From Prunus persica (taxonomy: Eukaryota; Streptophyta; Magnoliopsida; Rosales; Rosaceae), in assembly GCF_000346465.2 (NCBI RefSeq), contig NC_034010.1, positions 27,242,643-27,306,642 on the forward strand: a stretch of 64,000 nucleotides of DNA, given 5' to 3'. The position numbers and the translations under genes are program-made. Shown in pieces: positions 11,641 to 22,165 of this stretch. Under the pieces are notes generated by a model that was given only the letters and a program-made list of their open reading frames with translations, was not told where the DNA came from and searched no databases. The first letter of the stretch is position 1; each line of letters begins with the position of its first letter.

Positions 11641-12927
11641 TTATGTGATATCGCCGCCGACCTTATTTAAAGAGTCAGTGTCGACGTGTCATCTAAGGGA
11701 GACTTTGGAAAAGCCCAAAGGAGAGAGAAAAATTTTAAAAGAAGCCGAAATGGACAAAATTGCCCTTATTTATTTTTTGATTTCCTAAAGAATCTTTTAC
11801 ATTTGCATGTCTTTGGTTTGAAAGTTGAGAGGTTTTTCTGTCTTTTTTGAAAAAGCTTTGGCTTTTTCCAAAAGTAAAAGTTTTTTTATGGGTAAAACCT
11901 AAATTTACTAAAATTTCAAATCAATTAATGAAGGCAACAAAAAGCTCTCGCCTTTCCCTGTTTAGTGTATTCGCATTTTGTTTGGCCAGAAAAGACCAAC
12001 CACTATCCTTCCCTCTCTCCACCACGACCGTTATCTTTGGTCTTTGATCCATTTTCCAATATGCCAAAGTCAAGTCAACCACTCTTATCCCCTTTATTAC
12101 CCTCTTATTTCTCTCTCTCCCCTTAAGTAACCAATCAAAGGATGAGAACGGTAAAAAGAAAAGGGTAATAAAATCAGAATATGAAAGTATTTTTCAAGTG
12201 GTAGCTTCCCTTTATGTACATATGTCTCTGCATGTCATATATTAAAAAATGAAACGAGAATATGGAAATATTTTTCGAGTGGGAGCCTCCTCTCTACATC
12301 TCTCATCATTTAACATATTAGAAAATAAGAGAAAGAAAGAAAGGTACAATAAAACGAAATTATGGAAATATTTCTTTAGTGGAGCCTCCTCTCTCTCTCT
12401 CTCTCCTCCTATTATTCTGGGTCTTTTTCTGGGAAATCAAAGGTAAATTTCACAATTAAAAAAGTCCCATATGCTAATATAGAAACCCAACAAAAAACTT
12501 CAAAGTCAACCTTGGAATTGTATGGGACTGTGGGCCATTACTTAGCTGTCACTGATACGTGGCATTCAGTGTGCAAGGTGGTACACATTTTTATATGCTA
12601 CTCAGAGTAGGTATGTTTTTTGGGTGGGTCCAATTTTTGACTTTACGAATAAAACAAAATAATTAAAAAGAATAATTAGGCTAATTTTCCCTCCCTCGTG
12701 CTGCCGCCGAGAAAACGACATCAGCCGCTCCCGCTTGGAACCTGGGCATCCCATTCCCATTCACAACGCTTTGGTCAGGGACATTACTGACATTTCAGCT
12801 CTGGTCAAACATGGTATCTTCCTGGTTTTGCCCTTTTCTCTTTTTTCTTTCTCTCTTCCCAAGTTTCTGCTTTGTGTATGTCTTGTCGTCCTTCTTGATA
12901 ATTCACAAATTATGGTCTTTACAGAAA
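11641..12927. other. Intergenic DNA upstream of EDR4
   Basis: AT-rich DNA without a supported gene. It includes a diverged three-copy tandem repeat (described separately) and a short coding-like stretch at about 12700-12812 that ends in a possible GT donor but could not be assigned to a family. Confidence 0.5.
12170..12405. repeat. Diverged tandem repeat, three copies of about 75-95 bp
   Basis: Three successive copies share the core GAATATGGAAATATTTTTC, then AGTGG.AGCCTCC and a CT-rich end, with two copies closing on CATATATTA/AACATATTA. Copies start near 12170, 12244 and 12320 and differ by substitutions and small indels. Confidence 0.6.
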
Positions 12928-13760
12928 TTGCATTCAAAATTCCAAAGACGATTCTATTCTATGCCCTACCATTGGCGTTGGCGTTGGCATTGGCTTATGA
13001 GATCTCTAACTTTTACCTCCCTTCTTTTCTTTTTTTTCCAATTATTTTATAGAAGCTCACGCTAGACATTATCATTCAACTATCGTCATGTTTTTTTTCC
13101 TTTTTAATATCGACTAGTAATAGCAAACAAACAAGCAAAATAAATTTAAAAAGCTTGCAATTCAAGTGATTAATTGCTTTGTTTGCACAGTGGTATTAGA
13201 TTCGAGCATTTATCTATACACCGAGATCTTAAGTTCAATTCCTCCCTCCAATATCATTTGTATTCAAAAATAATAATAATAAGCTAAACATATGGGACTT
13301 GCTTTTACATTTAGCTTAGGAGCTCACTAATTAAGTAATCTTGCATACAAATACAAATGTGTATTAATATAAACAATTTTTTCTTTGGGTTGTGTTGTGT
13401 GATACAAGAAACCCTCAAATGCCCGCCACTGAGTTTTACATGCAATCAATTTATATAATAATTATAAGCATCACATAGGTAGGGATGACCAAGTCAAATC
13501 TAATTGCCGGAAGAAAAAAGAAAGCGTAAATGAATAATAACAATAATTCCAATTCGGGAAACTTATGAAAAAGATGGAACAAAACTTCAAACATAAGAAA
13601 CACAAACACATCATGCAAGAGAGACAAAGTGAGCCTCAGAAAACATACTTAAACTATCTTGGGAAATGATATTACCAATAACATAGCAACACAACTCGAC
13701 TGTCTTGGGAAATTTTCTCTTGAAGATATCAAGAGTTGCTATAGCGTTTTCTTATTTAAT
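12928..13760. repeat. Segmental duplicate of the NET4 flanks, lacking the gene
   Basis: Three blocks match DNA around the NET4 gene in the same order and orientation: 12928-13130 matches 18704-18895, 13290-13650 matches 18900-19560 (downstream of NET4), and 13675-13760 matches 21635-21720 (5' leader of NET4). In this copy the second and third blocks are almost contiguous, so the NET4 body of about 2 kb is missing. The copy also carries a private insertion at about 13135-13285. Confidence 0.75.
13135..13285 (+). mobile_element. SINE-like insertion private to duplicate copy 1
   Basis: About 140 bp present in copy 1 but absent at the equivalent point of copy 2 (near 18893). It contains AAGTTCAATTCC, resembling a pol III B box (GTTCRANTCC), with a weak A-box-like sequence upstream, and ends in a simple AATAATAAT tail. 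Size, tail and presence/absence pattern fit a tRNA-derived SINE; the A box is poor, so the class is an inference. Confidence 0.45.
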
Positions 13761-14307
13761 TTTTTAACAAGGAGGTAACAAAGTTGTAAAAAAATTTGAA
13801 TAAATCGAAGGAAATATAAAAGCCAATACATTAAATTATGGTATATTTGGAAAACAAAAACTAGCTTGTATGAGTAAAGAAAGTAACACATGTCATAATG
13901 AAAAAAGAGAAGATTCAAAAAGAAGATTAGAGATAGGATGAATCTAATAGCTGTAGTAAGTTGTCGCTCACAGGTCCTCAAAAAGAGGTGCTCAGGTGAG
14001 CATTTCTGACTTGATCATTAATCGTTTTCAATTTCAAATCGATGGGTCAACATTTTTCCTTTTCTTTATATCAAATCTTCATATTTCATCATCTTTATGG
14101 TTCCTATCAAAGAAATAATAATCTTTATGATTTGAAATTAATTTGTTCAAGGGGCAAGAAAATGTTTTTGCTCCCTATAATTCTTGATCCTTATGTTTTT
14201 TGTGAGAAATAAATCTACCTATATGTTTTTTTAGGTATGTATGCCTCTAGGTAAATTAGTATACCTCCAAAAAAAAAAAAATTGGTAGATATTCATTTAC
14301 CTAGTTC

Positions 14308-14797
14308 ATTTGGTTGTTAGGATTTGATTGGATTGGATAACCATTAAGTTTAAGGTATGTTGAAGGAGGAAATGAAGGTAGATGTGAAGTATTTTTCATT
14401 TTAGGGAGATTAGAAGAAATAATTTACAAGGTGTTGATATCCTATTAATTTGTGGGGATAAGTTTCCTTCATGAGTAATCCATCGTCTACTATCAACGTG
14501 GACAACATTTCATCATTTCCTCATTCAATATGCCTTACATATAGTGAGTTTTCCAAATCCCATCGTAAAATGAAGTATTTTTCATTTTAGGGGGATTAAA
14601 AGAAGTAACTTATAATGTGTTAATATATCCTACCATTTTGTGAGGATTGCATGAGATAATAAGTTTCCTTCATGAGTAATGCATCTTCTATGTACCTTCA
14701 ACTTGGACAACATTTCATCATTTTCCTCCTTCAACATGCGTTACATATAGTAAGTTTTCCAATCCAATCCAATTCTAGTTACCAAACATGGCCTTAT
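14308..14797. mobile_element. MITE-like element with internal 195-bp tandem duplication
   Basis: Ends are imperfect inverted repeats: the left end reads TTTGGTTGTTAGGATTTGAT and then TGGATTGG, and the right end, reverse-complemented, reads CATGTTTGGTAACTAGAATT and then GGATTGG. Between them two similar blocks (about 14375-14565 and 14570-14770) share GAAGTATTTTTCATTTTAGG at their start and GTTACATATAGT/CTTACATATAGT near their end. No transposase is present. The type (hAT or other) cannot be assigned without target duplications. Confidence 0.5.
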
Positions 14798-15204
14798 GTC
14801 CTTAAGGATTGAAGTTTATCCTATCACTATACCATGTTAAATAGTAGCATACCTTCATACATTCTAGACATGAGAAGTGAGAAACAAAGAGAATAATAAA
14901 AATAGAGATAATGTTGAAGAGAGTGTTTGTTGTGTTAGAAATGTTTTTCCTTAATGTTGGTGGAGATTTGTGGAAGGGTTGGCTTACCAATTTTTTTAAG
15001 GATTCTCGTTATCAACGTGAGTGGTTTATGTAATTTGTTCTAAAAGTTCTTATTTTGTCTTGTTTGGTACCCATTTTGGGTCCCAATTAGCCATATAATA
15101 TTGCACATATACAAATACGATACCTCTCACTCTATATGATTTGAACAATTAGCATCATTTTTTCCCTAGAATCTAAGATTAATACATAATATATTGCTTC
15201 AGAT

Positions 15205-15285
15205 GGACAGAAAGTGGTTGTTTCTGATGTTGAGGTTGAGAGCTTGGATGGAGTCAAAGAAGATGCCAACAATTCCGAAGCCCCG
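15205..15285 (+). pseudogene. Relic of a SABATH methyltransferase first exon
   Basis: Lies about 250 bp upstream of the IAMT1 start. Its translation (GQKVVVSDVEVESLDG ... DANNSEAP) aligns with the end of IAMT1 exon 1 (KGDNVLVSSKKLEK ... YANNSKAQ). Both end with the same GCCAACAATTCC.AAGC bases followed by a GT. The Met-Lys-Gly-Gly part is lost and no further exons follow, so this looks like a partial tandem duplicate of exon 1. Confidence 0.6.
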
Positions 15286-15459
15286 GTTAGATTTTTGTAC
15301 TCCTTTTCTTCTAAATCTCAATTTTGTTTCGTTAAAATATAAATTAGTCTAATCTACGGAAAAATTGTGCCAAATTAAAATGCCAGTCCAAAATGCAGTA
15401 TAGCATAATTTATTCCACAATGCAGTTTTCAGAAATATTTCTTATTAATTGATTCATTC

Positions 15460-17173
15460 ATGGCTCCAAAGGGAGACAATGTTTTAGTTTCAAGTAAAAA
15501 GCTGGAGAAGATATTTTGCATGAAAGGAGGCAAAGGAGAGTCCAGCTATGCCAACAATTCCAAAGCGCAGGTATAATTAATTACTCCATTATTCAAGATT
15601 TTCCCATTCTCTTGTTCAATTTGCTTAATTATATGTGTTGTGTCCTTCATTTTTCAGGCCATGCATGCAAGATCCATGCTTCACCTGCTTAAAGAAACCC
15701 TAGACAGAGTGCAGCTGAGCTCTCCAGAAGTCCCCTTTGTGGTTGCGGACCTTGGATGCTCAAGTGGAAGCAACACCATCAACACCATAGATGTGATCAT
15801 CAATCACATGGCCAAGCGCTATGAGGCCTCGGGATATGACCTACCTGAGTTCTCAGCCTTTTTCTCTGATCTCCCTAGCAATGACTTCAACACCCTCTTC
15901 CAACTCCTCCCTCCTATGGCCAACCACGGCGGTAGCATGGAGGAGACCCTCGCCGCCGACAGCCACCGCTCCTACTTCGCAGCCGGGGTCCCTGGCTCCT
16001 TTTACCGGCAGCTTTTCCCGTCGAGGTGCATTGACCTTTTTCACTCCGCGTTTTCCTTGCATTGGCTCTCACAGGTAATTCATTTCTCCATAATTTTCGT
16101 AGCTATTTATAATTACTTATCTTGCCGTAGATGTACTAATTAATGTTGTTCATTATTAGTCCTATTAATATACAAATTTTTATGTCTTGGGTGGGACCTA
16201 CCCAGGTGCCAGAGAGTGTGGTAGACAAGAGATCAGCAGCCTACAACAAAGGAAAGGTGTTCATTCATGGAGCAAAGGAGAGCACAGCCAATGCATACAA
16301 GAAGCAGTTCCAGACAGACTTGGGAAGCTTTCTCAAGTTAAGAGGCAAGGAGCTCAAGAAAGGTGGCTCCATGTTTCTTGTCTGTTTGGGTAGGACCTCA
16401 GTGGACCCCACTGACCAAAGTGGCCCAGGCCTTCTCTTTGGGACCCATTTTCAGGATGCTTGGGATGATCTTGTCCAAGAGGTAATCAATAAATAATCAT
16501 ACAAATGAAAACATTAATTATATTATAAATTTATAATGCATAATATTTGAGTTTGATTTTGAGTTTTTATATTTATATGAGTAATGTTTCATGCACCACG
16601 TTTATTAAATATTAGATCTAATTAGTGTATTATTTTCTGTTATGAATTATGAGAGCATATACAACATACCGGACCAAAGATCTCTATTTTATTAGAAATG
16701 TGTGATCGACAATGATAAATTTAGTAAAACAAATATTTAGCTTTAGATTATGCTTTTGTATAACCTATTACTACTTTTGACATAGATTAATATAACTCAT
16801 AACTTATCAATTTCCGCAGGGTCTTATCACTAGTGAGAAACGTGACAGTTTCAACATTCCTATGTACGCCTCAAGCTTACAAGACTTCAAAGAAGTAGTG
16901 GAAGCTGATGGCTCATTCATCATAAACAAGCTTGAGATTTTCAAAGGAGGAAGCCCCCTTGTAGTAAGCCAACCTGATGATGCAGCTGAAGTCGGTCAAG
17001 CCCTTGCAAATAGCTGTAGGAGTGTCGCCGGAGTGCTCGTCGATGCACACATCGGTGACCAGCTTGGCAATGAGTTGTTTTCAAGACTTGAAAAAAAGGG
17101 CACAAGACAAGCCAAAGAGCTACTAGAGCATATACAATTCTTTCATGTGGTGGCATCACTTTCTCTTGCTTAA
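15460..17173 (+). CDS. IAMT1: Indole-3-acetate O-methyltransferase (SABATH family)
   Basis: Four exons: 15460-15570, 15658-16074, 16206-16481, 16820-17173; 1158 nt, 385 aa (Arabidopsis IAMT1, At5g55250, has 386). The enzyme transfers a methyl group from S-adenosylmethionine to the carboxyl of the auxin IAA, making inactive, mobile methyl-IAA. Visible SABATH features: the N-terminal MKGGKGESSYANNS, the SAM-binding VADLGCSSGSNT, the FFSDLPSNDFNTLF segment, PGSFYRQLFP and the substrate-pocket stretch SAFSLHWLSQVPES. The match to IAMT1 rather than to salicylate or jasmonate methyltransferases rests on long shared blocks such as FLVCLGRTSVDPTDQ and LLFGTHFQDAWDDLV. The start ATG gives the same N-terminus (MxxKGDNV) as IAMT1. 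A relic of exon 1 lies just upstream. Confidence 0.95.
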
Positions 17174-17504
17174 TTAGCTCGTTTCCCTGTTTCTTTTTTC
17201 TTCTCTAGTTGTGGTATTTTCATTGCATAAAAACATTACTAAATTTTAAATTGCTCTTGATAATCACCTTGATCGGGTGAATATGAACATTACAACATGT
17301 TCTCTACCTTTGTAGAATTACTTTCATACTATTTCAATAATCATCAGCTTCAAAAAATATATATATATATATCTCTTAAATTCTTGGAAGTAAAATCACT
17401 TGAATCCTCTCCAATTATGATATTTATTTTTTTGGATAAACTTAGATGTTCTTATATTTATCCTTTGGATAAACTTGGATGTTCTTATCCTCTTGGCAAG
17501 GGCG
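17174..17504. other. 3' flank of IAMT1
   Basis: AT-rich flank with the IAMT1 3' UTR. A short near-duplicate (GGATAAACTTAGATGTTCTT and GGATAAACTTGGATGTTCTT) at about 17434 and 17466 is the only structure seen. Confidence 0.5.
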
Positions 17505-18595
17505 ATTAGTGTTGGAGAAATTAGGGTTTCTAGAGGAACTGAGATGTACAAGGTCTGTGACACAAGTGGAGTCAGGGTAGGTGCTGTTTGGTCTCAAAAA
17601 AGGAAGCCAGTAGTATTTTTCTCTGAAAAACTCACTGAAGCCCGCCAGAAATTGAGCACAAATGATCATGAATTTTATGGATTGTGAGGACTTTGAAACA
17701 GTGAGAACACTACCTTGTGCAGCGAGAGTTTAAACTTTATATTGATCATCAAGCCTTTAAATTTATTAATAACCAGAAAATGTCAACAAAATGCATGTAA
17801 GGTGGACTACATTTCTTTAGAAATTCCCCTTTGTAATTAAACATAAATATGGCATTATTAATCGTGTAGCAGACGCATTTAGTATGCGTGCAGCCTTGTT
17901 GGTCACACTGACTCAAGAAATTGTGGGTTTTGAATTCCTCAAGGAGTTGTATGAAAATGAGGAATATTTTAGAGACATATGAATGAAGTGTGCTCGTAAT
18001 TAGTATACGGTTGACTATCATATCAATGAGGGGTTCCTCTTCAAAGGTAATCAACTTTGTGTTCCTATTTCTTCTTCAAGGGAACAATTAACCAGAAACT
18101 TACATGGAGGACTGAGTGAACATTTGGGGAAGGACAAAACAATTTCTAGCATGGAGGAACGCTACTTTTGGCCTTAATTGAAGCGTGATGTGGCCAATGT
18201 TGTGAGAAGGTGCTATGTCTTCCAGGTATCTAAAGGACAGTCCCAGAACACAGATCTTTATATGCTTTTACCTATACCTGATGATATTTGGCAGGATCTT
18301 TCTATAAATTTTGTGTTGGGCCTTCCTTGAACACAAAGAGGAATGGATTTTGTTTTCGTTGTGGTTGAAATGTTTTTAAAAATAGCGCATTTTATAGCTT
18401 GTAGGAATTTAGTATCGCCAAACTGTTTTTCAAGGAGTGATGAAGTTACATGGCGTCCCAAGTCCATCACATCTGATCGTGATACCAAATTCCTCAGCCA
18501 CTTCTGGCTTACCCTATGAAGGATGTTTGGTACCACCCTTAACCAAAGTAGCACAATGTTTGGTACCACTCTTAACCAAAGTAGCACAATTTTGA
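17505..18595 (+). mobile_element. Decayed Ty3/gypsy fragment (RNase H to integrase)
   Basis: In several frames interrupted by stops and shifts, the plus strand reads as a gypsy polyprotein: RNase H (CDTSGVRVGAVWSQ, KPVVFFSEKLTEAR, STNDHEFYGL, then a HQAFKF-like segment), the linker with [12 protein letters not shown] sequence, the integrase zinc region (HGG.SEH.GKDKTI near 18100-18135) and integrase core with a DR(D)TKFLSHFW motif near 18475-18510. No LTRs, gag or reverse transcriptase are visible, so this is a truncated old insertion. It sits between IAMT1 and the second copy of the duplicated NET4 flank. Confidence 0.8.
18524..18589 (+). repeat. 33-bp direct duplication at the gypsy relic end
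   Basis: Two tandem units of 33 bp (18524-18556 and 18557-18589), each beginning TGTTTGGTACCAC and ending AAAGTAGCACAA, with one substitution between them. The unit lies in the integrase region of the gypsy relic. Confidence 0.85.
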
Positions 18596-18703
18596 TTGCC
18601 TAATTTTATTGTGCTGATTTTGTTTCCAGATTGTTTGCAACTTAATACTCATTGATAAGGAGAATACTAACAACATTCTCTCTAACCTTCTCTTTTATAA
18701 AGC

Positions 18704-19244
18704 ATTCAAAATTCCAAAGACGATTCTATTCTATGGCCTGTTGGCATTGGCCTATGAGATCTCTAACTTTCACCCCTTTTTTTTTTCAATTATTTAATAG
18801 AAGTTCACGGTAGACATAATCATTGAAATGTCCTCATGTTTTTAACCCTTTTTAATATAGAATAGTAAGTAATAGCAAAGCAAGCAAGCAAAACAGATAG
18901 GAATTGCTTTTGCATTTGGAGGCAAAATGATTTATAATTAGTTTTGTTTTGCATTGTTTTGCATCAAGCAGACAAAGGGCATGCGTAAATTGTAGTAAAC
19001 TATGAAGTAATATTGCACAGAAACTTTCTTTGGGTTGTGTGGGTATCAAGAATCCCTCAACTACCCGCCACTGAGTTTTTCAAGTAATAAATTTATATAA
19101 AATAATAGTAAGTATCACATAGGCATGACCTTGTCAATTCTAAATGCAGGAAGAGAGGGAAAAAAAAAAGGCATAAATGAATAATTATAGTAACTGCAAT
19201 GAATGAAGCCTTAGCTGAATGTGTATAGCTGCAGCTCAACAACT

Positions 19245-19313
<69 letters not shown>

Positions 19314-19570
19314 TCCCATTTATCCCTCTAGGCAGATGACTTAGTTTATCACCTAATTATTAGCAAAGCTTTTTCAAATCCGAATATGTATATAAAATTG
19401 TACATGCCATTGTTGGTCTTTAAATTATCAAAATTAACTGACCATGACCCTAAACAAGATACAATAATGTCTAATAGTCTCTCAGAGTTGGAACAAAAGT
19501 TCAAACATAAGAAACACAAACACATCATGCAAGAGACAAAGTGAGACTCAGAAAACATACTTTGACAACA
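18704..19570. repeat. Segmental duplicate copy 2, downstream side of NET4
   Basis: Matches 12928-13650 in two blocks, beginning CATTCAAAATTCCAAAGACG and ending near CAGAAAACATACTT. This copy keeps the NET4 gene immediately to its right; the third matching block (21635-21720) lies beyond the gene. It lacks the SINE-like insertion of copy 1 and instead contains a long GA microsatellite. Confidence 0.75.
19248..19311. repeat. (GA)n microsatellite, 64 bp
   Basis: An uninterrupted AG/GA dinucleotide run of about 32 repeats inside duplicate copy 2. The corresponding place in copy 1 has none. Confidence 0.97.
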
Positions 19571-19594
19571 TTTTAATAGATGAAGAAACTGATT

Positions 19595-21396
19595 TTATGC
19601 AGCTGCAACTGCTTGCCTCCTGTGCCCAAGAAATGCTTGACGAAGTTCTTTGTATCCACTCCTATAGTGCTCCAGTGAGAAGCAAAGCTGTCGTATCGCC
19701 TCTCGTTTCTGCTCAGCCCCATCTGAGATCGCAACTCTCTGACTATCCACCTCTTTCTGCAACTCCTCCACTCTCAATTTCAATTCATCTACTAGTCTAT
19801 GTGCACTTTCATATCCAGCAATCATATCCTCGTGTTCTGCATTCAACCGGCGTAGATGTCCCTCCATTTCCTGGATTTGATTGTCACGGGAACTCAGATT
19901 CGCTGTAACCGTGTGAACCTTAGCATTGAGCTCATCTTTCTCTGCCATTACTATGTCATACTTCAGTTTAAACCTGTCAAAGTCTTTATTCACAGCTTCC
20001 ACATGTCCATTTCTCTCAGCAACTTCTACCTTCAGCCCACTTATTTCATCTTGCAAAGCCATCTCTTGGGCAACATGCATCCTTTCCATTTCCATCTTAT
20101 CAGTTTCGCATCGCCTTATTTCATCTTCTAAGTTCTTGTTTCTCAAACTCCCTTCTTCAATTCTTGTGTCCAAAATGGTTTGCTTCTCTGTCAAACTTGA
20201 AATATCAGCTTGCAGGTCTGCTTTCTCAAGAGAAAATTGTTCCTGGGCATCATGCAATGCACTCTTCAATTCCATCACCTCAAGATCACGCCCAAATATA
20301 TCAGCACTGTACCTCACAATCTTCTCCTGCAACTCCAAAACATGCTTCCTCTCCCAGTGAAGTTGAGATTCCAACATGGCTATATCTTCCTGAACCACCT
20401 GAAGCTGACCTTGCATTTGATGAGCCTCTTCAGACAGTCTATGTGTGAGTTCATGCTTCAACTTCACAATCTCGTCGTCTGACCCCTTAAGCCTTTCTTT
20501 AGTTACTTCCAAATCTGCAACCAATCTCGCAATCTCATTTTCTCTGTCTGATGCACGACTCTCCAACTCAGCTATCTGTTTTTGCAGCTTCAATACCTGT
20601 GTTTGCTCAAGTTCAAGATCAGCCTCCCTCATCTGCAGCTTCTCTTTCACGCTTGAAAGTTCAGTTTCTAGCACAGTAATCTTCTGCTGCCATCCCTGGC
20701 TGTCGAAATGAACTTTCAGAGATGGAACCAAGTAATTGCTGACAGGGGAGTTAAGAGATTCTGACTCGGATCCTGACGATGATGAGGAAGATGATTCAGT
20801 GCCATTCTTTAGAGAAAGAGCAGGGCTAGAACCGTCTGAGCTTGGTGATATATCTAAATCAACCACTTGATGGGCGGATTTGTGCAAACTCAGCTTTGCA
20901 TCAGGAGTCATAAGAGGAGAGCCATGGTCAAAACCGGATTCAGAATCTCCGAATCCCTGCACTGGAATCACAGATGGCATAATCTTATGTGCTTCTTTTG
21001 TCAAGTGATCGTAGCACCCAGCCAGTGATCGATACATCCGGTAAAATTCCTCAATCAACTCTGGCTTCCCCTGACTATAATGTTCAACAGTTTTTGGCAA
21101 AGAATCACCATCTTCTTTGATCAGCTTCAGCATTTGCTTAATGCTCTGGTCCATCTCTGTAAGTAACAACATTTTGAACATTTTATTAGGCCAACCCATC
21201 ACAGAATTATTACAGTCTGAAACAATCTGTACAAATATTCAGCAAGACACAGTACAACAAACAAGAAAAGCAAGAAAATAGCTATTTACTTACCTTCAAG
21301 ATTTTCTACCAGCCATATAGAACTTTCTGGATTATTAGTATTGTCCTGCCCACATGAATCTGACTTCTCCATTTCTGTTCTCTCCATATCAACCAT
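19595..21396 (-). CDS. NET4: NETWORKED 4-type actin-binding coiled-coil protein
   Basis: Two exons: 21396-21294 and 21156-19595; 1665 nt, 554 aa. Exon 1 (MVDMERTEMEK ... SSIWLVENLE) and the start of exon 2 (EMDQSIKQMLKLIKEDGDSL ... ELIEEFYRMYRSLAGCYDHL) form the NAB (KIP1-like) actin-binding domain, residues about 22-95. A Ser-rich linker follows, then continuous heptad coiled coil from about residue 185 to 520, and a C-terminal IRQ-like end (REAIRQLCFSLEHYRSGYKE). NET4 proteins link actin to the tonoplast and bind RABG3-type Rab7 GTPases; Arabidopsis NET4A is At5g58320. The ATG is preceded by an in-frame stop (TAG). The NAB is shorter at its start than in NET1 (no WWW motif). The plus-strand open frames here are shadows. 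Confidence 0.9.
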
Positions 21397-21634
21397 CTAC
21401 TGACATCAAATGACATAAACCACACAACATAAGACCTCAAATAAAACAAGGAAAGTAATGGGTTTCTGTAATACAGTACCACTTAGAGAACCAGACTCTC
21501 GATGGCATCAATAACCAAACAATTTGTGGTTTTGATAACCATAATAACAGAAGGAATTAAAGTGAAATTGGATAAGAAAAGAAAAAGAACACAGAAACCC
21601 CATGTCCTGTTTTCTTTGGAAGTGACAACAAAAG

Positions 21635-21720
21635 CAATAACATAGCAACTCGATTCGATTGTCTTTGGAAATTTTCTCCTGAAGAAATCAAGAGTTGCTA
21701 GTTCAATTTCTTATTGAAGT
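21635..21720. repeat. Segmental duplicate copy 2, upstream block
   Basis: Shares CAATAACATAGCAAC, then TCGATTGTCTT/TCGACTGTCTT, GGAAATTTTCTC and ATCAAGAGTTGCTA with 13675-13760. It lies in the putative 5' UTR intron of NET4, on the other side of the gene from the 18704-19570 blocks. Confidence 0.75.
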
Positions 21721-22000
21721 ATGATGATCAATTATCAATATATATAATTTGACATACACCGACAGGAAAAAGATGATAAATCAGATCCAAAATTAAGAAT
21801 TTCTAAATACTTCTACTAATTCTTAAGAAGACCAAACAAAAAAAATACACAAGCATGAAAATTCAAGAAATTAAAACAAAACGCGAGTCTTGAGAAGCAT
21901 AATCTGCATGTAATCGATTTCTATAAAAAGAAAAGCACGAAGGAGAAGTGAAGAGCAACATAGAAGACCAAGCTCACTGACCTTTTGGTGTGGTGACAGA

Positions 22001-22054
22001 GTGAGGTGAAGTGAGGTGAGGTGAGGTGAGATGAGGTGAGATGAGGTGAGAGAG
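22001..22054. repeat. GAGGT pentanucleotide minisatellite in the NET4 leader
   Basis: About ten units of GTGAG/GAGGT with a few GATGA variants. It lies in the likely first 5' UTR exon of NET4, where it reads as a CTCAC/TCACC-rich leader on the transcribed strand. Confidence 0.85.
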
Positions 22055-22165
22055 AGCCTCCAGATCCAACGCAAACCCTAAATCAAATGGATAAGTGATT
22101 AATCATTAAGTGCTTTTGAGCATTTTAAGCAACCCGAGCTCTTTTCAAAATTCAAAATAGATTCA

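Larger units (their letters stand above)
21397..22165 (-). other. NET4 5' leader with a probable UTR intron
   Basis: On the minus strand an acceptor (TGATGTCAG) lies just before the ATG, and a donor (CAAAAG|GTCAG) near 21982 suggests a leader intron of about 580 bp. It contains 21635-21720, the third block of the segmental duplication. Confidence 0.5.

Noticed and set aside
18258..18587. Minus-strand 109-residue frame
   Set aside because: Shadow of the gypsy relic coded on the plus strand; its internal repeat comes from the 33-bp duplication.
19248..19311. CRISPR-like or satellite array
   Set aside because: Simple GA dinucleotide repeat; no spacer structure, and CRISPR is not expected in plant nuclear DNA.
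19597..20711. Several plus-strand open frames opposite NET4
   Set aside because: Antisense shadows of coiled-coil codons; no family resemblance and no splice structure.
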